A stretch of 64,000 nucleotides of DNA from Sedimentibacter sp. (GTDB lineage Bacteria > Bacillota > Clostridia > Tissierellales > Sedimentibacteraceae). Of the stretch, positions 23,903 to 32,699 are shown one piece after another. The DNA lies in NCBI GenBank assembly GCA_018436705.1, contig JAHDLA010000014.1, forward strand, positions 47,424-111,423. Reading direction: 5' to 3'. The position numbers were made by a program, and so were the translations under genes. The notes beneath the pieces are model-generated. The model had not been told where the DNA came from and did not search any database. It was given only the letters and a program-made list of their open reading frames with translations. The stretch's first letter is position 1. Every line of letters starts with the position of its first letter.

Positions 23903-25108
23903 ATGTCTAATTCATTTATCAGTCCTGATAACTTATGGGTGCTATGGGCAATAGTAACAGGATGGGCAGCTTTCAGTATTTACTTAGAGCAAAAATACAA
24001 ATGGGCTGCAAAGGTTTCGGGTGCTATAATAGCACTGGTGGGAGCAATGACTCTATCTAACCTTAATATTATACCAACCGATTCATCAGTATATGATGTG
24101 ATATGGAGTTATGTAGTCCCTCTTGCAATTCCACTACTGCTTCTTCAATGTAATATAAAGAAAATATGGAAAGAAAGCGGACGAATATTGCTGATTTTTT
24201 TAATAGGTGCAATTGGTACAGTTGCGGGTTCAACAGCAGGGTTTTATTTGCTGGGAAAACATGTTCCGTATCTTGCTGAAATAACAGGCATGATGACAGG
24301 CTCATATATCGGCGGAGGGGTAAACTTTGTTGCTCTGGCTGATTCGTTTGAAATTCCAGGAGAGATGGTATCTGCAACTATTGTAGCAGATAACATGCTG
24401 ATGGCGCTGTATTTTCTGGCATTGATTGCAATTCCATCTTTAAAATTATTTAGAAAGCACTTCAGACATCCATATATTGATAAGGTTGAAAGTGTTGAAA
24501 CTTCTGAAGGTGAAACCAGTGCAGCAGCATTTTGGAAAGGCAAGGACATTTCTTTGAAGGATATTGCTTATGCAGTGGCTACAAGTTTTATTATAGTAGC
24601 TGTATCTTCTGAAGTATCAAAATTATTAGCGGAAATTATACCAACTTCTAATTTTCTGCTTAAACTGTTTAATGTTATGCTGGGCAATCAATACTTGATT
24701 ATTACTACGCTTACCATGCTGCTGGCAACTTTTATGCCCGGATTCTTTGGAAATATTCAAGGTGCTCAGGAAATAGGAACGTTTTTAATTTACTTGTTCT
24801 TTGTTGTTATAGGAGTTCCTGCTTCTATTCCGCTGATTATTCAAAATTCACCTCTATTACTTTTGTTCTGCGGAGTAATTGTTATCATTAACATGACGGT
24901 GTCATTTGGAATAGGAAGATTGTTCAATTTTAGCGTCGAAGAAATAGTGTTGGCATCAAATGCAAATATTGGAGGACCTACAACTGCTGCAGCAATGGCT
25001 ATATCTAAAGGATGGAACGATTTAGTTGCTCCTATTATGTTAGTAGGAACCTTTGGGTATGTTATAGGAACGTATTCGGGAATTATATTGGGAAACTTTT
25101 TAATGTAA
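23903..25108 (+). CDS. DUF819 family membrane protein
   Basis: 401 residues, 10-12 membrane helices. The DUF819 hallmarks include MTGSYIGGGVNFVAL with its Gly-rich turn, and, as an inverted second half, ASNANIGGPTTAAAMA. The two-fold GG(G/P)-type loops resemble those of the CPA/BASS-like transporter fold. AGGAGG lies before the ATG. It is paired with a membrane-dipeptidase-like gene 13 bases downstream, suggesting import of a peptide or amino-acid-like substrate. Confidence 0.9.
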   Translation: MSNSFISPDNLWVLWAIVTGWAAFSIYLEQKYKWAAKVSGAIIALVGAMTLSNLNIIPTDSSVYDVIWSYVVPLAIPLLLLQCNIKKIWKESGRILLIFLIGAIGTVAGSTAGFYLLGKHVPYLAEITGMMTGSYIGGGVNFVALADSFEIPGEMVSATIVADNMLMALYFLALIAIPSLKLFRKHFRHPYIDKVESVETSEGETSAAAFWKGKDISLKDIAYAVATSFIIVAVSSEVSKLLAEIIPTSNFLLKLFNVMLGNQYLIITTLTMLLATFMPGFFGNIQGAQEIGTFLIYLFFVVIGVPASIPLIIQNSPLLLLFCGVIVIINMTVSFGIGRLFNFSVEEIVLASNANIGGPTTAAAMAISKGWNDLVAPIMLVGTFGYVIGTYSGIILGNFLM

Positions 25109-25121
25109 GGAGATATTTATA

Positions 25122-26096
25122 ATGATTTTTGACGGCCATTCAGATATCTGGTCAGATGTTACCAAAAAAACCTTAGATGGTGAAAAAGATATTTTAAGAA
25201 AGTACCATTTAAAAAAGCTACGTGAAGGAAGGATATCGGGCAGTATTTTTGTAATTTGGGTTGATCCGCCTTATACGGATAATCCATATAAAAGAACTAT
25301 GGAAATAATGAACTCAATAAATAAGGAACTGGAATTCTGCAAGAAAGAGTTAATAATTGCCAAATCTTATGAAGATATAGGCAAAGCTGTTGAGGAAGAT
25401 AAGTTTTATATATTTATTGGACTGGAGGGACTTAGCAGTATAGGCGGCAACCTTGATTTGATTGATTCATACTATGATTTTGGTTCCAGACATGCATCGT
25501 TAACTTGGAATGAAGAAAATCTGCTTGCTACCGGAGTTAAGGGAAATCCTGACAGGGGACTCTCGGAACTTGGGAAAAAAGCTGTTAAAAAAATCAACAA
25601 TAAAAACATGCTTATGGATGTTTCTCACTTGAATGAAAAGTCGTTTTGGGATGTGGTTAGTACGACAGACGCTCCTATAATCGCTTCACATTCAAATTGC
25701 AGAGCCTTATGTAATGTTCCAAGAAACTTAACGGATGATCAGCTGAAAAAAATTGCAGAGACTGATGGATTGGTAGGCATTAATTCATTTAATCAGTTTG
25801 TCCATAAAGATAAGAATAAACAAAATGTAGAAATGCTTGTAAGGCATGTCGCTCATATGGCTGAAATTATGGGAACCGATCATATAGGTGTGGGCATGGA
25901 CTATTGTGACTTTTTAGATGATAGCTCAATGAACAGTTTCAGTTCCCAAGAAACTTCGTATACAAGAGGTCTTGAGGATGCTTCTAAAAGCTATAACATT
26001 ATTGAAGAAATGAGGAAAGCAGGATTTTCAAAAGAAGAAATTGAAAAGATTGCATACAAAAACTTCCACAGAGTTATAAAAACTGTAATAAAGTAG
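25122..26096 (+). CDS. renal-dipeptidase-type (M19) metallopeptidase
   Basis: 324 residues. The dizinc ligands of family M19 are recognisable: HSD near residue 6 (FDGHSDIW), the bridging Glu in GLEGLSSIG, His in MDVSHLNEKSF, His in IASHSNCRALC, and Asp in GVGMDYCDF. RNLTDDQLKKIAETDGLVGINSF is also typical. It is cytoplasmic because no signal is seen. AAGGAG lies before the ATG. It is co-transcribed with the DUF819 transporter and probably hydrolyses what that protein imports. Confidence 0.92.
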   Translation: MIFDGHSDIWSDVTKKTLDGEKDILRKYHLKKLREGRISGSIFVIWVDPPYTDNPYKRTMEIMNSINKELEFCKKELIIAKSYEDIGKAVEEDKFYIFIGLEGLSSIGGNLDLIDSYYDFGSRHASLTWNEENLLATGVKGNPDRGLSELGKKAVKKINNKNMLMDVSHLNEKSFWDVVSTTDAPIIASHSNCRALCNVPRNLTDDQLKKIAETDGLVGINSFNQFVHKDKNKQNVEMLVRHVAHMAEIMGTDHIGVGMDYCDFLDDSSMNSFSSQETSYTRGLEDASKSYNIIEEMRKAGFSKEEIEKIAYKNFHRVIKTVIK

Positions 26097-26140
26097 CTAC
26101 ATTTAATTTTATCTTTAAAAGTATGCTATTTATAAATCTG

Positions 26141-26163
26141 AAACCCGCTTTAGGCGGGTTTTT
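26141..26163 (+). terminator. terminator of the DUF819/dipeptidase operon
   Basis: AACCCGC, TTTA loop, GCGGGTT, followed by TTT. Confidence 0.85.
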
Positions 26164-26292
26164 CATTTTGTGAAAGCAATGTTTTGAATATGCTTGCAAC
26201 AAAGACATATAATATCAAAAGCACTAAAATAATTGAATAAAGCACAATATTATGCTAAACTAAATGCATATTAAACAGAAAGGAAACACATT

Positions 26293-26841
26293 ATGAACGC
26301 GACACAAATAATTTATCCGTTAATATTTATATTTGCTGTTTATTTTGTTTTTTCAAATTTTAAGAAAACTCTTAAGCAGAAAAAAGAAAATATGAAGCCG
26401 TTGCTTTACCTTGATCGGGATGATAAGGCAAGACATAATATAAGTGCTATCGTAATCATACTTGTAGTTGCTTTAGCTGTATTTTTGATTTCCGGAGCAA
26501 TACGTACAAATAGCTTAAATCTTGAAGGCCTTTTTACGATGGTACTTTTGCCATTGCTTATGGTGTTTTTGTATATACCTTTGACAAAAAAGACCATGAT
26601 TTCAACTTTGGGAATTCATAAGCGAGGGGCACTGATAAGGTGGGAAGAGATTAAAGGCATTAACTATTTGAAGCCTAACGATAAAAATCAGGTTAAGGCA
26701 AAAATAATATATGCTTTTGCAGGGAGAGATACAACAATGGAACTTACATTTAATAAGGGTGATTCACAGTTTGATATTTTTAAGGAGACAGCAAAAGAAT
26801 ACAGAAACATAAAGAAGAAGGAAAAGAAAAGTGGAAAATAA
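26293..26841 (+). CDS. membrane protein with DUF5673-like C-terminal domain
   Basis: 182 residues with one helix at the N terminus (about 8-24), then a pair (about 52-72 and 82-101). A soluble end has the pattern IHKRGALIRWEEIKGINYL and AGRDTTMELTF, as seen in DUF5673-type proteins. AAAGGAAAC lies before the ATG. It overlaps tatD by 11 bases. Function unknown. Confidence 0.75.
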   Translation: MNATQIIYPLIFIFAVYFVFSNFKKTLKQKKENMKPLLYLDRDDKARHNISAIVIILVVALAVFLISGAIRTNSLNLEGLFTMVLLPLLMVFLYIPLTKKTMISTLGIHKRGALIRWEEIKGINYLKPNDKNQVKAKIIYAFAGRDTTMELTFNKGDSQFDIFKETAKEYRNIKKKEKKSGK

Positions 26842-27616
26842 ATTTATTGATAGTCATGTCCATTTAGATGATGAAAAGTTTGATCATGATAGAGAAGCTC
26901 TGATAAGCTCTCTTTATGAAAATGGAATTGAACTTGTTTTAAATCCGGGATCTGATTTAGATACGTCAAAAGCGGCAGTAGGATTAGCCGATAAATATCC
27001 GTTTATATTTGCAGCTGTTGGGTGTCATCCTCATGATTCAAGGCTTATGAATGATGATACAATGGAAGCATTCAGGAAACTTTCTGAAAATAAAAAAGTA
27101 TTGGGAATAGGTGAAATAGGTCTTGATTATTATTATGACAATTCCGATAGAGAAACACAAAAAATATGGTTTAGAGAGCAGATAAGACTGGCTAAGGAGC
27201 TTGATCTTCCATACATAGTTCATGACAGAGATGCACACGAAGATGTTTTAAAAATCATGAAAGAAGAGCACTATTCGGGGACAAGAGGAATACTTCACTG
27301 TTATTCCAGCAGCATTGAAATGGCAAAAGAATTTATTAAGTTGGGATTCTATATTTCTCTTGGCGGACCGGTTACTTTTAAAAAGTCAAAGACTCCCAAG
27401 CAGGTGGCAAAAGAGGTGCCGTTTGACAGGCTGCTTATCGAGACTGACTGCCCTTACCTTGCTCCAGAGCCGTTTAGAGGAAAAAGAAATGAACCTAAGA
27501 ATGTTAAATTTGTTGCGGAGGAAATAGCACGTATACGGGAAGTAGGCACAGATATAATTGCGGAAAAAACAAAGGAAAATTTTTATAGATTATTTAATTT
27601 AAAGCAGGAGAATTAA
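26831..27616 (+). CDS. tatD: TatD-family metal-dependent hydrolase
   Basis: 261 residues beginning at GTG. The metal ligands are in place: HVH at residues 9-11 (DSHVHLDD), Glu in GEIGLDYYY, His in HDRDAH, His in GILHCYS, and Asp in ETDCPYLAP. TatD proteins are 3'-5' exonucleases or deoxyribonucleases acting in DNA repair. The start overlaps the previous gene, and a DNA glycosylase follows 3 bases after the stop, so a repair-linked operon is plausible. Confidence 0.93.
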   Translation: MENKFIDSHVHLDDEKFDHDREALISSLYENGIELVLNPGSDLDTSKAAVGLADKYPFIFAAVGCHPHDSRLMNDDTMEAFRKLSENKKVLGIGEIGLDYYYDNSDRETQKIWFREQIRLAKELDLPYIVHDRDAHEDVLKIMKEEHYSGTRGILHCYSSSIEMAKEFIKLGFYISLGGPVTFKKSKTPKQVAKEVPFDRLLIETDCPYLAPEPFRGKRNEPKNVKFVAEEIARIREVGTDIIAEKTKENFYRLFNLKQEN

Positions 27617-27619
27617 GCT

Positions 27620-28210
27620 ATGGCAATGCTTCCGAGGGGATTTTACAATAGGGATGCACGACTGGTGGCAGAGGATATAATTGGTAAGGTGATGGTGCGC
27701 AAATATGAAGATAAGATTATCAAAGCAAGGATAACAGAATCCGAAGCATATATTGCCGATATTGACAAGGCAAGTCACGGATATGGCGGAAAAGTAACTC
27801 CTAGAACGAAAGTGATGTTCGGACCACCTGGTTATACATATGTTTATTTTATTTATGGAATGTATTACTGCCTTAATTTTGTTACTGAAAGGGAAGGGGT
27901 ATGCAGCGCGGTGCTTGTGCGCGGAGTCGAACCGGTAGAAAATATGCAGCAGATGTGTATTAACAGATACGGAAGGTCAATGGATGATATTTCAAAATTA
28001 CAGTTGAAAAATTTATGCAATGGACCGGGTAAATTGTGTAACGCTTTAAGAATTACAAAGGATCATAATGGCATCGATTTGTGCGGCGGTGAAATATATG
28101 TGGAAGATGATGGGTTCGAAGATTTTAGCGTCAACAGAACTAAAAGAATAAATATCGATTATGCTGAGGAAGCAAAAGATTTTCTTTGGAGATATATTAT
28201 TTGTAAATAA
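27620..28210 (+). CDS. 3-methyladenine DNA glycosylase (AAG/MPG family)
   Basis: 196 residues of the eukaryote-type alkyladenine glycosylase family. Motifs: RITESEAYIADIDKASH with the catalytic Glu, RTKVMFGPPGYTYVYFIYGMYYCLN, VLVRGVEPVE and NGPGKLCNAL. It removes alkylated purines. CAGGAG precedes the ATG. It overlaps the transcript of tatD (3-base gap). Confidence 0.94.
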   Translation: MAMLPRGFYNRDARLVAEDIIGKVMVRKYEDKIIKARITESEAYIADIDKASHGYGGKVTPRTKVMFGPPGYTYVYFIYGMYYCLNFVTEREGVCSAVLVRGVEPVENMQQMCINRYGRSMDDISKLQLKNLCNGPGKLCNALRITKDHNGIDLCGGEIYVEDDGFEDFSVNRTKRINIDYAEEAKDFLWRYIICK

Positions 28211-28213
28211 TTG

Positions 28214-28254
28214 TTGACAAATTTGTTAAAAATAAATATAATTTGATTATCAAA
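28214..28254 (+). promoter_or_regulatory. marR promoter with overlapping palindrome
   Basis: TTGACA (28214-28219), 17-base spacer, TATAAT (28237-28242). The palindrome TTTGAT-T-ATCAAA (28242-28254) begins on the last base of the -10, which suits autoregulation by the MarR protein (inference). Confidence 0.7.
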
Positions 28255-28272
28255 ATAAATTGAGGTGGTTTA

Positions 28273-28716
28273 ATGAGCAATCATGATACTCTGAATGAAA
28301 TACTTGTTAGGCTTTTTGCAGATGTTCTGGATATAGAAGAAAAATGCTTAAAAGTCGGTGATTTTTCAGATCTATCAATATCTGAAATGCATGTCATCGA
28401 TAACATAGGCATGGGTAGGGAAAGGACTATGTCGGATACTGCCAAGGATTTAAGAATTACATCGGGAACACTTACGACTGCTGTAGATAATCTTATTAAG
28501 AAAGGTTATGTAGTCAGAGAACGGTCGATAGAAGACAGAAGAGTGGTTAAAATTAAACTGACCGATAAGGGAATTGCCGCATACAAATCACATGAGGATT
28601 TCCACAAGGATTTGGTTATTAGCGCTCTACAGCAGCTTGACAGCAAGGAAGAAGAGCTTTTAATAAAGGTTTTATCCAACATAGATATATTTTTCCACAA
28701 TAAATACAAGTTTTAG
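28273..28716 (+). CDS. MarR-family transcriptional regulator
   Basis: 147 residues with the winged helix-turn-helix in the middle: TMSDTAKDLRITSGTLTTAVDNLIKKGYVVRE, followed by RSIEDRRVVKIKLTDKG, the wing signature of the family. GAGGTGG lies before the ATG. The ligand is unknown. The downstream DegV gene may be its target. Confidence 0.9.
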   Translation: MSNHDTLNEILVRLFADVLDIEEKCLKVGDFSDLSISEMHVIDNIGMGRERTMSDTAKDLRITSGTLTTAVDNLIKKGYVVRERSIEDRRVVKIKLTDKGIAAYKSHEDFHKDLVISALQQLDSKEEELLIKVLSNIDIFFHNKYKF

Positions 28717-28803
28717 CACAGTAGAAGTTCTAAATTATTTAGGGTTTCTGCATTCAAATACTTCTACTATCAAAAAATTTGATTATGAAAATGTGAGGTT
28801 AGC

Positions 28804-29646
28804 ATGGGTATTAGAATAATTATAGACAGTACTTCAGATGTTACAGAAGATATTATTAAAAAACATAATATAAAAATGGTTCCTTTAACTGTAAATTTTG
28901 GAGAGGAATCATATAAGGACAAAATTGAATTAAGTTCCACAGAGTTTTTTAAAAAACTAGTTAATGCTGAGAAGCTTCCTACAACTTCTCAAGTTTCTCC
29001 CGGGACATTCGTGGAAACTTTCAGTGAAATACTTCTTGAAGGAGACCAGATTTTAGGAATATTTCTTGCTTCTGAATTAAGCGGAACATATGATTCTGCG
29101 CGAATAGCAAAGAACATGATAGGCAGTGATAATATACAAATTATAGATTCGAAAAGTGTGTGCCTTGGAGCTTTTGCCTTAATACTGGAAGCTATAAAAT
29201 TAGTTGAGCAGGGCAGACAAATTGATGAAATAGTTGAAGAGTTGGAAAAAGTAAAAGAAAATATAGTTGCTGTTGCCGGACTTGATACGCTGAAGTATCT
29301 TGAGAAAGGTGGAAGGCTGTCAAAAGGCCAGGCTGTAGTAGGTTCGTTGCTGAACATTAAGCCCATTCTTGAAATCAAGGACGGAAAGTTGTCTGTAATT
29401 GAAAAGGTAAGAGGTAAGAATAAAACAATTAAATGGTTTGATGAATGGATTGAAAAGAATGAGTTTGACTTATCTAATAAAACTTTACTTTTATTCTATG
29501 CTCAAAATTACGACCAGTTGAAAATATTGAGAAAAGCTTTGGAATCAAAATATAAAATAAAAAATATTATTGAACAGGAAGTTGGTGCGGTTATAGGTAC
29601 GCACGCTGGCCCGGGAGTCCTTGGATTAGGTTTTTTAAACAAATAA
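28804..29646 (+). CDS. DegV-family fatty-acid-binding protein
   Basis: 280 residues. The start IIIDSTSDVTEDIIKKHNIKMVPLTVNFG and the phrases TSQVSPGTFVETF, SELSGTYDSA, and IGTHAGPGVLG are all diagnostic for DegV (fatty-acid kinase FakB type). Such proteins hold a fatty acid for phosphorylation by FakA. No fakA gene is present here. GTGAGG precedes the ATG. Confidence 0.93.
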   Translation: MGIRIIIDSTSDVTEDIIKKHNIKMVPLTVNFGEESYKDKIELSSTEFFKKLVNAEKLPTTSQVSPGTFVETFSEILLEGDQILGIFLASELSGTYDSARIAKNMIGSDNIQIIDSKSVCLGAFALILEAIKLVEQGRQIDEIVEELEKVKENIVAVAGLDTLKYLEKGGRLSKGQAVVGSLLNIKPILEIKDGKLSVIEKVRGKNKTIKWFDEWIEKNEFDLSNKTLLLFYAQNYDQLKILRKALESKYKIKNIIEQEVGAVIGTHAGPGVLGLGFLNK

Positions 29647-29668
29647 ATACTTATTTTTTTCATAATAG

Positions 29669-29702
29669 AGGGACTTCAGCAAAGTAAAATGCTGGAGTCC
29701 CT
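29669..29702. terminator. terminator between degV and clpE
   Basis: A 14-base arm (AGGGACTTCAGC) pairs with GCTGGAGTCCCT (one G-U), serving both convergent genes. Confidence 0.8.
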
Positions 29703-29709
29703 GATTTAA

Positions 29710-32031
29710 TTAATTTATTTTTAGTTCTGTTTTGCCGTCATCTGCTATTGTAACGAAAACTGAGTTGTTTTCCGTTATTTCTCCTTTTAAATATGCTTCT
29801 GAAATTTCATCCTCAATGTATTTTTGAATGGTGCGTCTTAAAGGACGGGCACCATACTTTGTATTATATCCTTTTTCTAGGATGAAATCTTTCATTTTAT
29901 CAGACACATCTATTTGAATTTTCTTTTCTACTCCTATTTGAATAACTTCTTTTAGCATAAGTTCAACTATTTGAGCAAGTTCTTCTTTTGATAGTTCGCT
30001 GAATACAATAATATCGTCTATACGGTTTAAAAATTCAGGTCTGAATGCCTGTCTCAGAGCGTCTTTAACTTTTGCTTCCATTGCCTCATATTCTTTGTTT
30101 TCAAAGCCTATTCGATTTGCTTTAATTGTAGTTCCCGCATTTGAAGTCATTATAATAACTGTGTTTTCAAAGTTAACTGTTCTTCCTTGATTGTCGGTAA
30201 GCCTGCCGTCTTCCAATATTTGAAGCAATATGTTGAATACATCTTCGTGTGCTTTTTCTATTTCGTCAAGCAATATAACAGAATATGGCTTTCGTCTGAT
30301 TTTTTCAGTCAAAAACCCTGCTTGATCAAAACCAACATATCCAGGAGGTGCTCCGATTAATTTAGAAACAGTGTGTTTCTCCATATATTCTGACATGTCA
30401 AGTCTAATAATTGTATCTTCATTTTCAAACAGTTCATATGCCAGGGTTCTTGCAAGTTCTGTTTTTCCTACGCCTGTAGGACCTACAAATATAAAGGACG
30501 AAGGCTTTTTTCTTTTTCTAAAGCCAGATCTGTTTCTTCTTATGGCTCTTGCAAGACTTGATACAGCAGGGTGCTGACCTATAACTCTTTTATGAAGTCT
30601 GCTTTCAAGGTTAATCAGCTTTTCAGCTTCAGCTTCATTTATTTTCTGGACAGGAATTTTAGTCCATGCTTCAATTACATAGGCAATATCTTCAGTTGTA
30701 AGCTGTACATTCTCACAATCCATTGCAAGATCTCTAATTTTTGATTCAACTTTTAATTCATTTACTTTAAGCTCTGCAGCTTTCTCATAATCATCATTTT
30801 CGGCAGCGTCTTCTTTTTCTTCTCTTATGGACTTCAATTCTGATCTTAGTGCCTCAAGTTCTACTAATCCGCTGTTTTTAAGATTAGCTCTGGAACCTGC
30901 TTCATCTATAACATCAATAGCCTTGTCGGGTAGAAATCTGTCAGTAATGTACCTTTCAGACATTAATACTGCCTGTTCAATTACTTCGTCGGAAATTTTC
31001 ACATTATGATATTGCTCATAATAATCTTTGATTCCTTTAACAATTTCTATTGAGTCGCTAACAGAAGGCTCGTCTATCATTACCGGTTGGAATCTTCTTT
31101 CTAAAGCACTGTCCTTTTCTATGTGTTTTCGATACTCATCCAAAGTGGTGGCCCCGATTACTTGAACCTCTCCTCTTGCAAGAGCAGGTTTTAAAATATT
31201 AGCAGCATTCATGGCGCCGCCCTCAGCTTCTCCTGCGCCCACAATATTGTGTACTTCGTCGATTACTATAATTATGTTGCCGGCTTTCTTGGCTTCATCA
31301 ATTATTGCTTTCATACGAGATTCAAACTGCCCTCTGAATTGAGTTCCTGCTACAACTGCTGTTAAATCAAGAAGATAAATTTCTGTGTTAAACAGCTTAA
31401 TTGGAACCTTATGTTCGGCAATTCTCACAGCAAGCCCCTCAGCAATTTTGGTTTTTCCGACTCCAGGTTCACCTATTAAAATAGGATTGTTTTTGGATCG
31501 TCTATTTAGAATCTGTATAACCCTATCTACTTCTCTTTCTCTTCCGACAATTCTGTCCAGCTCTCCGTATCTAGCCTGCTCAGTCAGATTAGTACCGTAA
31601 GTATCAAGGTATTTTAATTTTTTTCGTTTAACTTTCTCTTTTACCTTTGCTCCGGAAGTACTGCTGCCTTTTGCAACATCCATTTCATTTTGTGCTTCTT
31701 CAGAAGGTTGAAACCCATTGTTTGAATTGGAAATGCCAGAAAATGCCGAATTCATTAAATTCATAATGGAATTCATATTTTCATTGTCGTCGCCTTCTAC
31801 ATCTTGTGTTAATTTTTCTAAATCCATATCTCCTATAATTTCCGTAAGCTGATTATTAATATTTTCAAAGTCCTCCGGTTTCATTCCTCCCTGCCTCATG
31901 ATTTGTTCCATAGGTGCCAGTCCCTGTTTTTTTGCACATGGAATACATAAACCGGTAGTCTGCATTTTTCCTTCTATTATCTTATTAACATATATAACAG
32001 CTACATTTTTTTTGCATACTGAACATAACAT
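29710..32031 (-). CDS. clpE: ClpE-like AAA+ chaperone ATPase
   Basis: 773 residues from the second ATG; the first ATG directly abuts the AGGAG site with no spacer, while the second is 9 bases away. A short N-terminal zinc finger (CSVCKK and CIPCAKK, residues about 3-35) replaces the Clp-N repeat, as in ClpE. AAA1 has GEPGVGKT, AAA2 has GPTGVGKT, and a UVR-type coiled motif (about 410-455, RSELKSIREEKEDAAENDDYEKAAEL) lies between. It feeds substrates to ClpP or disaggregates proteins. No clear CtsR box was found upstream. Confidence 0.92.
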   Translation of the reverse strand: MLCSVCKKNVAVIYVNKIIEGKMQTTGLCIPCAKKQGLAPMEQIMRQGGMKPEDFENINNQLTEIIGDMDLEKLTQDVEGDDNENMNSIMNLMNSAFSGISNSNNGFQPSEEAQNEMDVAKGSSTSGAKVKEKVKRKKLKYLDTYGTNLTEQARYGELDRIVGREREVDRVIQILNRRSKNNPILIGEPGVGKTKIAEGLAVRIAEHKVPIKLFNTEIYLLDLTAVVAGTQFRGQFESRMKAIIDEAKKAGNIIIVIDEVHNIVGAGEAEGGAMNAANILKPALARGEVQVIGATTLDEYRKHIEKDSALERRFQPVMIDEPSVSDSIEIVKGIKDYYEQYHNVKISDEVIEQAVLMSERYITDRFLPDKAIDVIDEAGSRANLKNSGLVELEALRSELKSIREEKEDAAENDDYEKAAELKVNELKVESKIRDLAMDCENVQLTTEDIAYVIEAWTKIPVQKINEAEAEKLINLESRLHKRVIGQHPAVSSLARAIRRNRSGFRKRKKPSSFIFVGPTGVGKTELARTLAYELFENEDTIIRLDMSEYMEKHTVSKLIGAPPGYVGFDQAGFLTEKIRRKPYSVILLDEIEKAHEDVFNILLQILEDGRLTDNQGRTVNFENTVIIMTSNAGTTIKANRIGFENKEYEAMEAKVKDALRQAFRPEFLNRIDDIIVFSELSKEELAQIVELMLKEVIQIGVEKKIQIDVSDKMKDFILEKGYNTKYGARPLRRTIQKYIEDEISEAYLKGEITENNSVFVTIADDGKTELKIN

Positions 32032-32040
32032 TTTTTTCAT

Positions 32041-32363
32041 CTCCTATATTTGCGATACATATTCTATAATTAACTATAATGAGTAATTTTATTTCAATAA
32101 TATGATTATTCACATTTTATTATTTTCCATAATAGCTATACAAAGTCGATTATAATATACTTTTCTTAAAAATGCATTAAAAAAATTGCATTGTAACAGA
32201 AATTAAATATTTTCATGTCAAATAATCATATTTATTACCGATTTAATGAATTATTTCATATATCCTTATATTTTTATTTTACTGTTTTAGATTTTTTTGC
32301 AATTATATTGCAATGTCTTATATTAATATACAACAAAAAAATTATTTTAATTTAAACTTTTTA
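32041..32363. other. non-coding A/T-rich region upstream of the lysine operon
   Basis: No gene. A 20-base direct repeat is present once here (32198-32217) and once at the predicted transcription start of the dap operon (32397-32416). Confidence 0.6.
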
Positions 32364-32392
32364 TTGACATATTTCACATAAGGCAATATACT
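32364..32392 (+). promoter_or_regulatory. dap operon promoter
   Basis: TTGACA (32364-32369), 17-base spacer, TATACT (32387-32392). Predicted start near 32399, just before the lysine riboswitch. Confidence 0.85.
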
Positions 32393-32419
32393 GTATAGAA
32401 ATTAAATATTTTCATGGGT

Positions 32420-32633
32420 ATATTACAGAGGATGCGAAGATCAATAGTAAAAGAACAACTTTGAAAGGGTGATTCGCCGAAGGGTTTTCCCTGGGCTTAC
32501 GTTTAAGAGATGTAATACTGTTTTTATAGGATGCTTCCCAATTCTATAAAAGAGAGCTGTAATGTGCTGGGCAGAAGGTTCAGTGTTTTTTGCAAGCGTC
32601 TGAGAGCCCTTTTGCTCTTATGTCGCTTTTTTT
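32420..32633 (+). ncRNA. lysine riboswitch with terminator
   Basis: The leader upstream of dapA carries L-box core elements: AGAGGATGCGA (32427-32437), AGTAA shortly after, the highly conserved GATTCGCCGAAG (32471-32482), CTGGGC, and the later TGCTGGGC. It is followed by an expression-platform hairpin: AAGCG/CGCTT outside, AGAGC/GCTCT inside (32594-32628), then seven T. Lysine binding should favour termination and shut off diaminopimelate synthesis. Confidence 0.88.
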
Positions 32634-32699
32634 ATTATCATTTTTTAAAAAGCGGCATGAAAATTATTTATAAAAAATAATTTTATAAGGAGAAAAGAA

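Noticed and set aside
29710..32031. ClpC rather than ClpE
   Set aside because: The N-terminal zinc finger and the lack of Clp-N repeats favour ClpE.
32198..32416. The 20-base direct repeat as ends of a mobile element
   Set aside because: No transposase, inverted ends or target duplication lie between the copies.
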